Shown here piece after piece: positions 1 to 10,533 of a stretch of 64,000 nt of DNA. Positions within the stretch are counted from its first letter, which is position 1. Each line of letters opens with the position of its first letter. The notes under the pieces were generated by a model that saw nothing but the letters and a program-made list of their open reading frames with translations, had not been told where the DNA came from and did not search any database. This DNA comes from Trematomus loennbergii (Eukaryota > Chordata > Actinopteri > Perciformes > Nototheniidae): contig JAAOOA010000097.1 of the NCBI GenBank assembly GCA_012861695.1, positions 536,001-600,000 on the forward strand. The letters are read 5' to 3'. Made by a program: the position numbers and the translations under genes.

Positions 1-856
1 CCAGCAGAAGACTGGGATCAGACACATGATGTGGAGGCTCCTGGAGCTCTTGATGTGAGAGATGATTCTGCTGGACAGGTCTTCATCACTCGATCTCCTC
101 CTGAAGTACTCCTCCTTCTGGGCGTCAGTGAAGCCTCGTACTTCTGTTACCCTGTCCACACACTCAGGAGGGATCTGATTGGCCGCTGCAGGTCTGGAAG
201 TTATCCAGACGAGAGCCGAGGGAAGCAGCTTCCCCCTGATGAGGTTTGTCAGCAGCACGTTGACTGAGGACTGCTGTGAGACATCAGACACAACCTCATT
301 GTTTCTGAAGTCCAGAGAAAGTCTGCTTTCATCCAGGCCGTCAAAGATGAGCAGCACTTTGCAGACAGCCAGCTGCTCTGCTGTGACCTTCTGTAAGGTT
401 GGATGGAAAACATGGAGCAGCCTGAGAAGACTGTACTGCTCACCTTTGATCAGGTTCAGCTCCCTGAAGGAGAGCGGGATCACCAGACTGACATCTTGGT
501 TTCCCAAACCCTCGGCCCAGTCCAGAGTGAACTTCTGCACTGAGAAGGTTTTTCCAACTCCAGCGACTCCGTTGGTCAGGACCGCTCTGATGAGAGTCTG
601 TTGGTCAGGTAAGGCTTTAAAGATGTCCTGGCACTTGATTGGAGTGTCATGGAGGGTCTCTTTCTTGGAAGCTGTCTCCAGCTGCCTCACCTCATGTTGG
701 GTATTAACCTCTTCACTCTGCCTTGTGTGATGTAGAGCTCAGTGAAGATCCTGTTGAGGAGGGTTTCACTTTGATCAGTTCCTTCAGTCACACGTTCACA
801 TCTCCTCCTCAGACTGAGCCTATGTTCATCTAAAACCTCCTGCAGACCACTATCTG
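1..856 (-). CDS. NLR copy 1: FISNA-NACHT exon, cut by window edge
   Basis: This is the 5' part of the large NACHT exon of an NLR gene on the minus strand; the rest lies left of position 1. The acceptor is at 857 (cttccag before CAGATAG). Read from 856 downwards it gives a FISNA-like lead ([19 protein letters not shown]), then the Walker A loop GVAGVGKT near 560 and the Walker B region [11 protein letters not shown] near 340. NACHT binds ATP/dATP and drives oligomerisation of cytosolic sensors. Relative to copy 2 (39826-41631) the exon has lost one base near 712, which breaks the frame after ITQG; where copy 2 is broken (near 41447) copy 1 is intact. It is near-identical to copy 2 otherwise. 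What follows downstream (LRR, FIIND or B30.2) cannot be seen here. Confidence 0.88.
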
Positions 857-1263
857 CTGGAAGAGAAGGAAACATGAGAGAATCAGGAAAATGCTTTTGA
901 GAATCTGAACAGTCAGGGTTTTAAATGTCATGATTTTTATAAAACATTTTAATGTCTATACTTTACAACAAAAAGAATCCTGGACATGAAGACTCCAGAA
1001 GGAACCACAAATACTAGCTGCCAGATATTTATACTATCATACGTAAATGTTATATAAGTGCTGGGCTAATGTAGTAATGTCTGAGTAAGACAGAAAGCGT
1101 TTTTTAGGGAAACACTGCTGTCCCACGTGAAATATTTGTGTACACACTTTAAAACCAAAGCCTTGAAGAAGGGATCAGATGATACAGTGTTTCTATAGAA
1201 GAGTAGACACCCAGCACCCAGCACCCACAGCGGTAAAGAGGCTGCACGTGTTCGGCCTCTTAC

Positions 1264-1463
1264 TTTGTAAAATGCTCCATCTTTCTCCACACTGAGGACA
1301 GCAGGAGTCTCCTGATGGAGGAAGCTGCTCCCAGTATGAGGCGATGCACTCTCTGCAGAACCAGTGTCCACAGCTGGTAGAGACTGGATCCTTCAGGACG
1401 TCCTGACACAGAGCACAGCTGGACAGCTGCTGCTCCACAGGAACACCACTCTTCCTCTTCCCT
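1264..1463 (-). CDS. NLR copy 1: RING-finger exon
   Basis: A 200-bp exon with a clear acceptor (ctccacag before AGGGAAG) and donor (ACAAA before gtaagag). It encodes a C3HC4 RING finger: CALC, a loop, then CGHWFCREC, and CCPQC after a spacer. RING domains bind two zinc ions and typically recruit E2 ubiquitin-conjugating enzymes. It lies one intron upstream of the FISNA-NACHT exon on the same strand and is followed by a consistent splice, so it belongs to the NLR transcript. The twin at 42034-42233 differs by REC versus RQC. Ubiquitin-ligase activity is an inference from the fold. Confidence 0.85.
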
Positions 1464-2813
1464 CTGTGGAGATGAACACATCCTTTACAGCACTTTACAT
1501 TAGTGGAGCTGATTCTCACCAAAGGTACAACAATGTGGCAAATTCTAGTTTCATATTTAAATTATAATTAGATTATATTTCATCATGATAAGGTAGATAG
1601 AGGTTAGTTATTCATATCATTAGGAAACAACAGCTTTGTGTCTGGATTCATAACATCAGCTGAATTAATCTGGTACACTTTAGCACTTTGAACCCAATTT
1701 ACATTGAATTTGCTGTGAATACATTTCAATAAACATATGGAAAGGATGCCGAAATAACAACGTAATGATAGTGATTTGTAAAAAGCCAGAGTTAATGCTT
1801 CGTCAGGTCTGTCTGCAACACAACGAGCAAAACACTTTAAAATGTTTGTTTTCTGAATGGAGATTGGTTTGATTAAAGCTAGGCTAGGCTAACATTGTAG
1901 CTGATCCATCAACACTCAAAATAACTCCATCCAGTCATAGAACAGCAGCTATTATATTGTTAGCACCACAGACAGTCTCTGGTTTATCCAGGTACATGAA
2001 TAACCCTGATTTAATATGAGGTGCTGTAGAGCTCTGGGTGCTGATGTTCCCTCTTCTGATTGATCTCAGCATGTCAGTGACGACAGGAGCAGAATCTCAA
2101 CACTGTTTTTGTAACAGAGCGTCACAAACTTTACACTCAAGTTGTAACTTTTCAAGTTGTGTGAATACACGGGGGATATGAATGTTGCTTCTTCACTTCA
2201 TTCGTGTTGCCAGGTACACATGTGTGTCTTTGTATTGACTCTACATGTAATCAGTTACATCTGCTAATGCTAAACACAACCAGCTCACCAGGTTATTACT
2301 ATTATTAATAAACCTCTTCAAATACGTCTGAAAAAGATGCTGAGGTAGTCAACTCATTTGTTGGAAGATTTATATTGTTTCAAGTATTATTGTGATTTTA
2401 AGAACATGTCATAACACTGATACATTGATAATATAATAGCATATTGAAATATCCTAACATATTGTTAACTGTCCTCTTCGTCCTTGTTGACTGAACTTTA
2501 ATGCTTTTATTGGTGGCTTGTTGTTACAATTCATTTGTGAAGTTTGACATGTTTGTATTTGATTTGCTTAACCAGAGGTCCTACATGTGGAGAGAGAGTG
2601 TTATTTTACTGGAGTAGTTTACTTAGTTCTCTACTGCCTTTCTTTTTGTACTTTACTGCAAATCTTTACTCTAATCTACTGCATTTCTGTACTTCATTCT
2701 ACAGAGTGTCTGTACTCTACTGCGCTCATGTAATTATGAAAGAACAGTTTAGATTATACGATTATATATAAATCTGAATCCTCTTGAGGTCAGGTCACAG
2801 TAGAAACTCTTAC

Positions 2814-2917
2814 TTTGTGTCTGAGGGTCCGGTTCATCTCTGAAGTCTGGAGGTTCCTCTTCAGACCGGTCACTCTTCATAGACAGACAGCTGGGGACTG
2901 GAGACTCTGCTCTCCTT
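2814..2917 (-). CDS. NLR copy 1: acidic repeat exon (third N-terminal exon)
   Basis: A short exon bounded by tttccacag and gtaagag. It encodes a Ser/Pro/acidic segment with the motif KSDRSEEEPPDF and an end normally read as GPSDTK. Related segments are at 4331-4423 and 4866-5000, so the N-terminus is a set of about 30-residue tandem exon-encoded repeats; this type of repeat is typical of fish NLR N-termini. One G is missing near 2831 compared with copy 2 (43571-43675), which shifts the frame at the end. Function is unknown; low-complexity and acidic. Confidence 0.75.
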
Positions 2918-3070
2918 CTGTGGAAACAACACATGTTTTGCACATCATCAGTTCATTCAAAGAGCAGCTTTTGACTTCTGTCTGTTCACCTGATTAAAGA
3001 TTGTTGGACTTGCTCTGAACTGAATCTAATGAATTACTGCGTTACATAAAACTGAATCCTCTCCAGGTCA

Positions 3071-4308
3071 GGGGCCTCATTTATAACGACTTGCGTAGGA
3101 TTGACGTGGGAAGGTTTCTTACGTAGTACAAAGCAAAAAAATAGGTACAGAAATGTTCCGACATTTTCCGATTCACAAAACATTGCGTACCGGCGAGGGA
3201 AGTGCGTACGGCACTTCCCTCGCCGGTTTCCCTTGATAAATCACAATCGACTCGTAACGCCCATATTTGCCTATAAATAGTCAAAGAAACGCCCATTCAT
3301 TCATTCATTCTGACTGACTGCATGAAGAAGATCGCAGGAAATTATGACCGAACAGCTAAAAAAGACATCTCACACCGTGTCAGATTTTGGTTATTTTGGG
3401 AGGTCGAGATAAATCATATTGTTTGGTGGATGCAGTTTGAAACCAGAGTAGCAGCATGGAGGTCGGATCGTCACCAAAATAAATAAATAAGTGGTCCGAA
3501 AAAAGTTAATGACAAAAAAAATACACATAACCTTCCTCAGGCAGTGTGTTTGTACCGGGGACAGGAGACACCCCCTTGATGAGAAACTGTAAGAAATGAT
3601 GGGGGAATCCCTCCGGAGTGTAGTCATGACGACTGGATCTGAATTATTTTGTTGTAGTTGGTGGTTTGTGTTCCAGCTGTCGATCAGCAACTATATATCC
3701 ATAATCCACCAGTTAAAGGAAATACAATGTGTTGTGTTATATTAGCTGTACAATTTACCACATAGGGTGTTCTTAGTTTCCATACCTCCTGTGTTTTAGG
3801 AGCGCCTTATCAAGTCTTGGCAAACGGCATAAAACACGATTAAACATGATAGTATATAAAACCATGCTCGTATCTACAACCTATAGAAATGCAAAACGGC
3901 GTCAGTTTAGACGTAATTCTGTCCTCCTGCTTACCGCATCATTTATGAGAAAACATTTCATAACATTAACACAACATATTCGAGGTGGTTTTAAATAACA
4001 TATCCGTATTTATTTATTTATCCAAGTTATGTTTTTGTGTGCACTGAGGAGTCTCAAACAGGCGTTTGTTTAATCATTTAAAGATTGGCTTTAATCAATG
4101 TTTGAAAATGAATTCTTCATATTTGATAAATGAGAGGTAACATTTTATTTATGGTATTATTTCCACATATTTCTCTCCATTCTTCCTTCTGCCATCGGTG
4201 TCGCAGTTTCTCGTCTCTCTCCCGCAAGTATTTTATAAATCGCAAACATTGCGTAGAAACTGGCGCACGCCATTTTTTGAGCGTATATCCCTTTATAAAT
4301 GAGGCCCC
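3071..4308. mobile_element. TIR element (PIF/Harbinger-like MITE) in NLR copy 1 intron
   Basis: The element starts GGGGCCTCATTTATAA and ends with the inverted form TTATAAATGAGGCCCC. The equivalent intron of copy 2 (around 43815-43835) reads straight through, so this is a clean insertion of about 1.24 kb. The interior has no long transposase frame. The target duplication is unclear (TCA on the left, TGG on the right). The GGGCCTCATTTATAA ends resemble fish PIF/Harbinger-type non-autonomous elements; that family name is tentative. Confidence 0.75.
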
Positions 4309-4330
4309 TGGTCCCAGTAGAAACTCTTAC

Positions 4331-4423
4331 TTTGTGTCTGAGGGTCCAGGTTCATTACTGAAGTCTTTAGACCGGTCACTCTTAATTGGGTGCATGCCAG
4401 AATCAGGAGAAGCTGCTCTCAGT
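4331..4423 (-). CDS. NLR copy 1: acidic repeat exon (second N-terminal exon)
   Basis: A 93-bp exon between tttccacag and gtaagag on the minus strand, encoding a segment with IKSDRSKDFSNEPGPSDTK. It matches the twin exon at 43850-43942 almost base for base and is of equal length, so its frame looks intact. It has the same DRS...EPGPSD repeat pattern as the flanking small exons. The inserted element at 3071-4308 ends 22 bp beyond the donor, so the splice site itself was spared. Function is unknown. Confidence 0.75.
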
Positions 4424-4865
4424 CTGTGGAAACAACACATATTGTACACATATGATTTAGTTCTTGTAAAGAGCAGAGGTAATATGAACATGACACTTGA
4501 TTGGCTAATCCTTCAATCTTCTTGCCTAGTTAGGTTTGCCTCCTTGATTTGACTTCTGTCTGTTCAACGGATGAAGATTTTTGGACTTGTGCTAAACATT
4601 CTGTTTGTTAGTCGTGCTTCTTGGTTTCTGTCGTTACAGTTCAGTGAAAAGTTTTACGTTTGAAGTTGATTTACTTGACTTAAGTATATAAGTTGTTATA
4701 GTTCAATTCAACTGCATTACTGTAATCTACTGTGTTTCTTTATTATACTCTACTGCAGTGTTTCTGTACTGTGTTCATGTAATTACTAATTAACAAGTTA
4801 TATTATCAGATCATTTAATAACTGAATCCTCTTCAGGTCAGTTCACAGCAGAAACAGTCTCTTAC

Positions 4866-5000
4866 TTCCTGTCTGAGGGTCCGGGTTCATCTCTGAAGTC
4901 TGGAGGTTCCTCTTTGGACCGGTCACTCTTCAGAGACAGACAGCTGGGGACTGGAGGTTTGGCCTCTTCGTCTTCTTTTAAATCACTCATCTTCTCCAGT
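4866..5000 (-). CDS. NLR copy 1: first coding exon (MSDLKED...)
   Basis: Exon between tatctctcag and gtaagag on the minus strand. The first in-frame ATG gives MSDLKEDEEAKPP, followed by the repeat KSDRSKEEPPDF and EPGPSDRK. I place translation start here because the upstream exon (5508-5640) cannot be joined in frame without a stop just before this ATG. The twin is 47523-47656 (MCDLKED). The acceptor is followed upstream by a very long (CA)n tract (5031-5206), so the polypyrimidine region is unusual. Confidence 0.75.
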
Positions 5001-5030
5001 CTGAGAGATAAACCAGTAACACTGCAGACA

Positions 5031-5206
<176 letters not shown>

Positions 5207-5507
5207 GCACACACATTATAATATAGTATGTTAATCCAAACCATCAAAATGATAAACTTGGTTTCAAAAAATCAGTCAGACTTCAGGCAGGCTGCTCTCC
5301 ATGTTGACTGCGCTGGGCTGTTACATGTTATGTAACTCTGATGAATCAGAAACCAGGAAATGGATAAAAAAGTTCACAACATTTGAAGATGTCACTTTCG
5401 ACTGCAGGAAATATATATATTTTAATGTACAGATTATTTTCTGACATACATTATAACAGAGTAAATGATTAATGTGTTAAAAAGCAGATCCTGGTGTTAA
5501 CACTCAC

Positions 5508-5640
5508 CCTGTTGTTCTCCTCCTGCTCTGTCGAAGTGTAAAATGGAGTCTGACCAGTCTGACTTCATACTTCCACCTTCAACATCCTTCCTGTCTGCAG
5601 CTCCTCCCTTTGTTTCATAACCAGCCTCATCACGTGGACA
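5508..5640 (-). promoter_or_regulatory. NLR copy 1: candidate 5'UTR exon and proximal flank
   Basis: On the minus strand this holds a good donor (AACAACAGG before gtgagt at 5508) and an ATG-led frame (MKSDWSDS). The frame meets a stop when spliced to the next exon in every copy, so I read it as untranslated leader. The same module recurs at about 9650 and at 48063, which supports it being a functional unit (first exon plus promoter). The upstream boundary is a guess; no TATA box is obvious. Confidence 0.45.
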
Positions 5641-6235
5641 GACACAAACAGGGATTATTTTAAATTGCTCTCACAGTAAAACAGCTCCAAAAACATGTAC
5701 AAGAAAGTTAGAAAATAGACAAGCAGCTAAAAACAAGCAAGTATAAATTATAATACCACAAAGTGAACACAAATCAATAAACATCCTGCATTCAAAACCT
5801 TACTTGTGAGGTTATTTTGGGTACTCTAGAGTTAACTGTGCAATATATTGTTCCATATTATATATATTTGATTGAGGAATAATATTACTGCTGCATGAAT
5901 GCACAAATTGCATAGTGTAGATTATTTGAACTCCTTTATATACTCTTGGTTTGTTAAATGCATTGCTGCAGATTCTATGAGATCAATATATGTGTGTAGC
6001 TTTGTCCTGTGATAACCACATATCTTTAAAAAGTCAACTTTTCATGAGTTTTTCAGAAACACAGCCTGTTTTCAGCTTTGAGACGGTGCCTTTTCAAGAT
6101 GATCCAAGAGGCTTTTTAAAGGCATATAGCTTAAGGAAGAGAACTGCCTCAACACATAAATAATACTGGATCCTAGTTCATCGTAAACATTTAAAATCAT
6201 CTGGAGATATGTGGTTATCACTGGACAGACAGACT
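5508..6235 (-). repeat. 5'-flank module, copy A (of three)
   Basis: The block from the donor of the leader exon to about 6235 (ending with GAGATATGTGGTTATCACTG) recurs at about 9650-10335 and 48063-48690 in the same orientation. All three carry the leader-exon sequence and a conserved flank with the text CAAGATGATCCAAGAGGC. This looks like duplicated promoter/leader DNA of the NLR family. Confidence 0.8.
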
Positions 6236-6879
6236 GCGGTCAACTCAGCCGTCTCTCGCGTTTGCTTGGTCAAATGAGCAGTTCTTCATTTTTGAGTGCG
6301 CGATTTATAGCGCCTTTACGGTAATCGCTGAGAAGCGGCACTGACGCAAGAGTAAAAGAATGCATGTTTTTTCTGCTTCATGCGATACAAATTATTTTTA
6401 CCATAAGTTCTTTAAAAAACTAACACTGTTTCACTCAGTCCTAGTTTGACTGCTACCAACAATAAAATGATGTACTTTTACTGTCTTTTTTCTGGGTAAT
6501 ACTCTCAAATTCCCCTCCTGAGAACAACATCATGCCACTTCTGCTATATTTGATGAGATAAAATGATTTGTAGCCATACATTCTTAATAAAAAGGATACT
6601 GTTGGACTCAGTACTTGTTAGACTACTACCACAAGTACAATCAAGTACTTTTACTGTGTACTTTTTTAGTAATACTCTGTCAAACTCCCCTCCCGAGTAC
6701 AATAATTCATGTATTTGCTATATTTGATGAGGGATAAAATGATTCTTAGCCATAATCTGTAATGTATATTAATATAAAATATTTAGAGGGTAAACATGCA
6801 ATAAAAGAGGTGTGTCCTATGCAGCCAGTGTAGTTATTTGACCCAGCACTGATTGGTCAAATAACTACACTGCCGGCAT

Positions 6880-7262
6880 TAGACACACCAAGGAGCTGGT
6901 GGTGGATTCAGACGGTGCCAACACAGTGAACATCCAGGGAGCGGACATTGAGATCGTGAAATATTACAAATACCTGGGTGTTCATCTGAACAATAAACTG
7001 GACTGGACTGATAATTCTGCTGCTCTGTACAAGAAGGGACAAAGCAGACTCTTTCTGCTGAGGAGACTGAGGTCTTTCGGGGTGCAGGGGGCACTCCTTC
7101 AGACATTTCATGACTCTGTTCTGTCCTCACTGTGCACTGCAGCTCCTTCAGCGACAGGCTGCTGCAACCCCGCTGTCACGGAGAGACACCGCAGGTCTTT
7201 CCTTCCTGTCAGACTATACAACCAGCACAGCCCCCTAGCCCCTAGTAGACCCCCCCCGCCCC

Positions 7263-7355
<93 letters not shown>

Positions 7356-7670
7356 CAACACAGACTATAACACCCCTTGCTGTTAAATACCAACCAACTA
7401 TGTGCAATATGTGCTATATGTGCAATATATATATATATATGCCGTTAATAACTGTGCAATATATACCTGGCTGCTAAATCCTACTGTTACAGGATGTGTA
7501 TTTTGTAAATCGTGTAACTTTTTATTTTTATTATATTTTTGTATTATATCATATCTTATTTTTTTACTTTAATACTTTTTAATGCAGGTAACATTAAGGT
7601 GTCTTTGGCTCTTTTCTGCTGTAACTACGTAAAGTCCCCTCTGTGGGACTAATAAAGGTATTCTGATTCT
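6880..7670 (+). mobile_element. LINE (L2/CR1-like) 3' fragment
   Basis: The plus-strand frame reads KELVVD then, after a lost T, IEIVKYYKYLGVHLNNKLDW and KKGQSRLFLLRRLRSF. This is the conserved end of the reverse-transcriptase ORF of fish L2/CR1-clade non-LTR elements. It is 5'-truncated and ends with a typical 3' tail (AATAAAGGTATTCTGATTCTG). A (CA)n tract lies inside it. The same ORF region occurs at 28325-28965. It is not functional. Confidence 0.8.
7264..7353. repeat. (CA)n microsatellite
   Basis: About 90 bp of CA inside the 3' part of the LINE fragment. Confidence 0.95.
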
Positions 7671-7696
7671 GTGTGTGTGTGTATGTGTGCGTGTGT

Positions 7697-9428
7697 GCAT
7701 TGGAAAGGGTGTGTGTGCTTAAAACTCGATCAGCAGGTTCTGATCAGTGATTGGTTCTCAGTATGCAGTCAAAGTCTCACTAAGAATCCTCTAGTCAGCT
7801 GCAAATATGGTTTTACCCCAAATAAAAAGCAACGTCTTGTTCTTCGACGTCTTCCGGTTTGTTTATAGTTTTCTGTTTGCTTCGTTCCTTCTTGTCTAAC
7901 CTCGCCTGTTCCTGCAGTTTTTGTGTTTATTTAGTAACAGCTTTAATTAAAGCTCTCTTTTTGTTACACTCTTATACCTGCCTCTGCTGTTTCATTCTGC
8001 TTTTGACGGTTTTATAAAACCATCTAAAGACAAATCCAGGTCTTCATCACGTGCATCTTCTTCATCTCCAGCTCACATTAAATACACCAGTTTTACAGTT
8101 TGAACCATCTTTATGAAGGCAAGCACAAAAGTCATGCAGTCAAATTAAAAAGCCATTCAATCCAGAAACTGAATGTAAACTACATTTGAACATAAAGTAG
8201 GGATTTCCCGCAGAAGGAAAGCTTTATTTTGAATAAAAGAAACTGTAGGAGCAGGTTGTTGTTGTTAGGTTAAACAAAAAGAAAAGCAGAGATGAACAAC
8301 AACTAGAAACAAACCAGGAAGACGAAGAAGAAGAGATACGTGGAACCAAATCCAAAATAAAATGCATCCAAAGGTTTCTAAATGGAGTTTTCTCCTTCAG
8401 TTTTATATATATTCTAAAGTGTGAATCAGAAAGTAAGGCATTTCATATTTTGGCCCGTAAACTTTAACTTTAGCAGCAGCTGAGTTAATGTCGCACAAAC
8501 AGTGGACATTTCTCAAGACGTTGCTGAATGAAAGTAAAATGATTCATACAGAAGTATTAAGCATTACTGTAGTATCTGAATGAGTATTTAACAAAAGGAA
8601 CTTTACTGTATGAGTAGTATTACAGATGTAATAATGTATATGAAACAGTATTAACCACAAAGTCATGCAGTCAAATTAAAGGGCCTTTAAATCCAGAAAC
8701 TGAATGTTAACTAACATTTAAACAGAAAGTAATGAAACACATCTGAACAGGTTCAATATTTCTCCTTATTGAAACAGTTTGTTCTCAGGATCTTTCTCTT
8801 CACTTCAAGCCGACGTGGATTTGGCACTTCGCCTAAAAACAGAGGAAGAAGAATCATTTTAACATTTTGTTTTACAATGTATACAAACTAGGGCTGCACT
8901 GAGTGTCCTTTATTTAAAATCTGAAGCTTCTTTCACTGCTTTTGAACGTCTCTTGATGATTTGATGATGTTATCATGCTATGCTTCTTGTTGTGGTCACA
9001 TGAAAGCAGCGTGTGGTTCTGTATCGCCTGTCTTTAGGGAAACTGCTTTAAAATATTGAATATGGAGGAAAACATCTGAAGTTTGGAAATGATTGCAGCT
9101 ATATGAGTTGATGTTACATTTTTAGACTTTACAACGCTCTGGAGTTATTGTAAATGTTAGGATTATTTCTATATTTTATTTTTGTACTAATGCCTACTAG
9201 TTACTAGAGTAGAAGTTTAAAGTAGCGTAAAATGGAAATAGTAAAGTACAAGTATCAGTACATTTGGAAAATGTAACGTAAACTAAATGAGAAGGTTTTT
9301 GATTTCCTTTTTTAATTTGCCAATGTGAAGTCGTAGCAGGTGGGTTTTCAATCTGCAACTGTGCTAACATACTGACTCTAAACACAGTCAAAATCATGCC
9401 AATAATACAATGTAATATTTAACTAGTA
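7697..9428. repeat. Tandem duplicate block, copy A
   Basis: The sequence from GCATTGGAAAGGGTGTGTGTG through TATTTAACTAGTATT recurs at 10534-12419 in the same orientation with few differences. Copy B has extra sequence near 12080-12240. Together with the leader modules just upstream of each, this is a tandem duplication, and copy A has gained about 1.3 kb including the LINE fragment. It contains the candidate terminal exon at 8753-8832. Confidence 0.85.
8753..8832 (-). CDS. Candidate last exon of an unrecognised gene, copy A
   Basis: On the minus strand an acceptor (gtttttag at 8833) is followed by an open frame EVPNPRRLEVKRKIL that ends at TGA (8753-8755), about 26 codons. The copy at 11590-11669 keeps length, acceptor and stop, with a Cys-to-Ser change. 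A basic C-terminal tail is all that can be seen. I do not recognise the family and found no partner exon upstream. It may simply be a chance frame in duplicated DNA. Confidence 0.3.
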
Positions 9429-9649
9429 TTAATTGCAATACATACATAATTGCATAATCTGATATTAGCGTACAGTATGTGAATGAAATATTATTACCAA
9501 TGGCTCTATAGAGGGTTCCCTCATGTTCCCACTGAGTGGAAAACAAATCTATCTTTGTGGATTTATTTCTCCTATTTCAGAGTGGGACACCAGTAAACTT
9601 TATGTCCTTGGAGACCTCCGGCCCCTTGTGAGAGCATCAATGGACCCGC

Positions 9650-10335
9650 TCACCCTGTTTCTCCTCCTGCTCTGTCGAAGTGTAAAATGGAGTCTGACCA
9701 GTCTGACTTCATATTTTCCCTTCAACACCCTCCCCTGTCTGCAGCTCCTCCCTCTGTTTCATAACCAGCCTCATCACCTGGACAGGTACAAACAGGACTT
9801 CTTTTCAATTGCTCTCACAGTAAGACAGCTCCAAAAACATGTATAAGAAAGTTAGAAAATAGACAAGCAGCTAAAAACAAGCAAGTACAAATAATAATCC
9901 CACAAAGTGAAAAAAATCACTTTGGGTACTCTAGTGTTAACTGTGCAATATATTGTTCCATATTATAAATACTGTTTGAGGAATAATATTACTGCTGCAT
10001 GAATGCACAAATTGCATAGTGTAGATTATTTGAACTCCTTTATATACTCTTGGTTTGTTAAATGCATTGCTGCAGATTCTATGAGATCAATATATGTGTG
10101 TAGCTTTGTCCTGTGATAACCACGTATCTTTAAAAAGTCAACTTTTCATGAGTTTTTCAGAAAACAGCCTGTTTTCAGCTTTGAGACGGTGCATTTTCAA
10201 GATGATCCAAGAGGCTTTTTAAAGGCATATAGCTTAAGGAGGAGAACTGCCTCAACACATAATAAATACTGGATCCTAGTTCATCGTAAACATTTAAAAT
10301 CATCTGGAGATACGTGGTTATCACTGGACAGGAGG
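9650..10335 (-). repeat. 5'-flank module, copy B (of three)
   Basis: Second copy of the leader-exon/promoter module described at 5508-6235. The leader exon here lies within about 9655-9790 on the minus strand, with TGCTCTGTCGAAGTGTAAAA conserved. No coding NLR exon follows it downstream before the copy A module, so it is an orphan leader or an alternative upstream promoter of copy 1. Confidence 0.8.
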
Positions 10336-10369
10336 GGGAAGAACATCTGTAATCTTAAAGTAACTAAAG

Positions 10370-10428
<59 letters not shown>

Positions 10429-10441
10429 GTGTGTGTGTGTG

Positions 10442-10509
<68 letters not shown>
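10370..10509. repeat. (TG)n microsatellite
   Basis: About 140 bp of TG with a few interruptions, at the join between leader module B and duplicate block B. Confidence 0.95.
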
Positions 10510-10510
<1 letters not shown>

Positions 10511-10533
10511 ATTGGAAAGAATGTGTGTGTGTG

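Noticed and set aside
179..730. Plus-strand 183-residue frame opposite the NACHT exon (and its twin at 40954-41481)
   Set aside because: Antisense shadow of the conserved NACHT exon; no splice sites or family match on the plus strand.
5508..5568. ATG-led frame MKSDWSDS in the leader exon as the NLR start
   Set aside because: Joined to the next exon it meets a stop in copy 1 and copy 2, so translation more likely starts at MSDLKED/MCDLKED.
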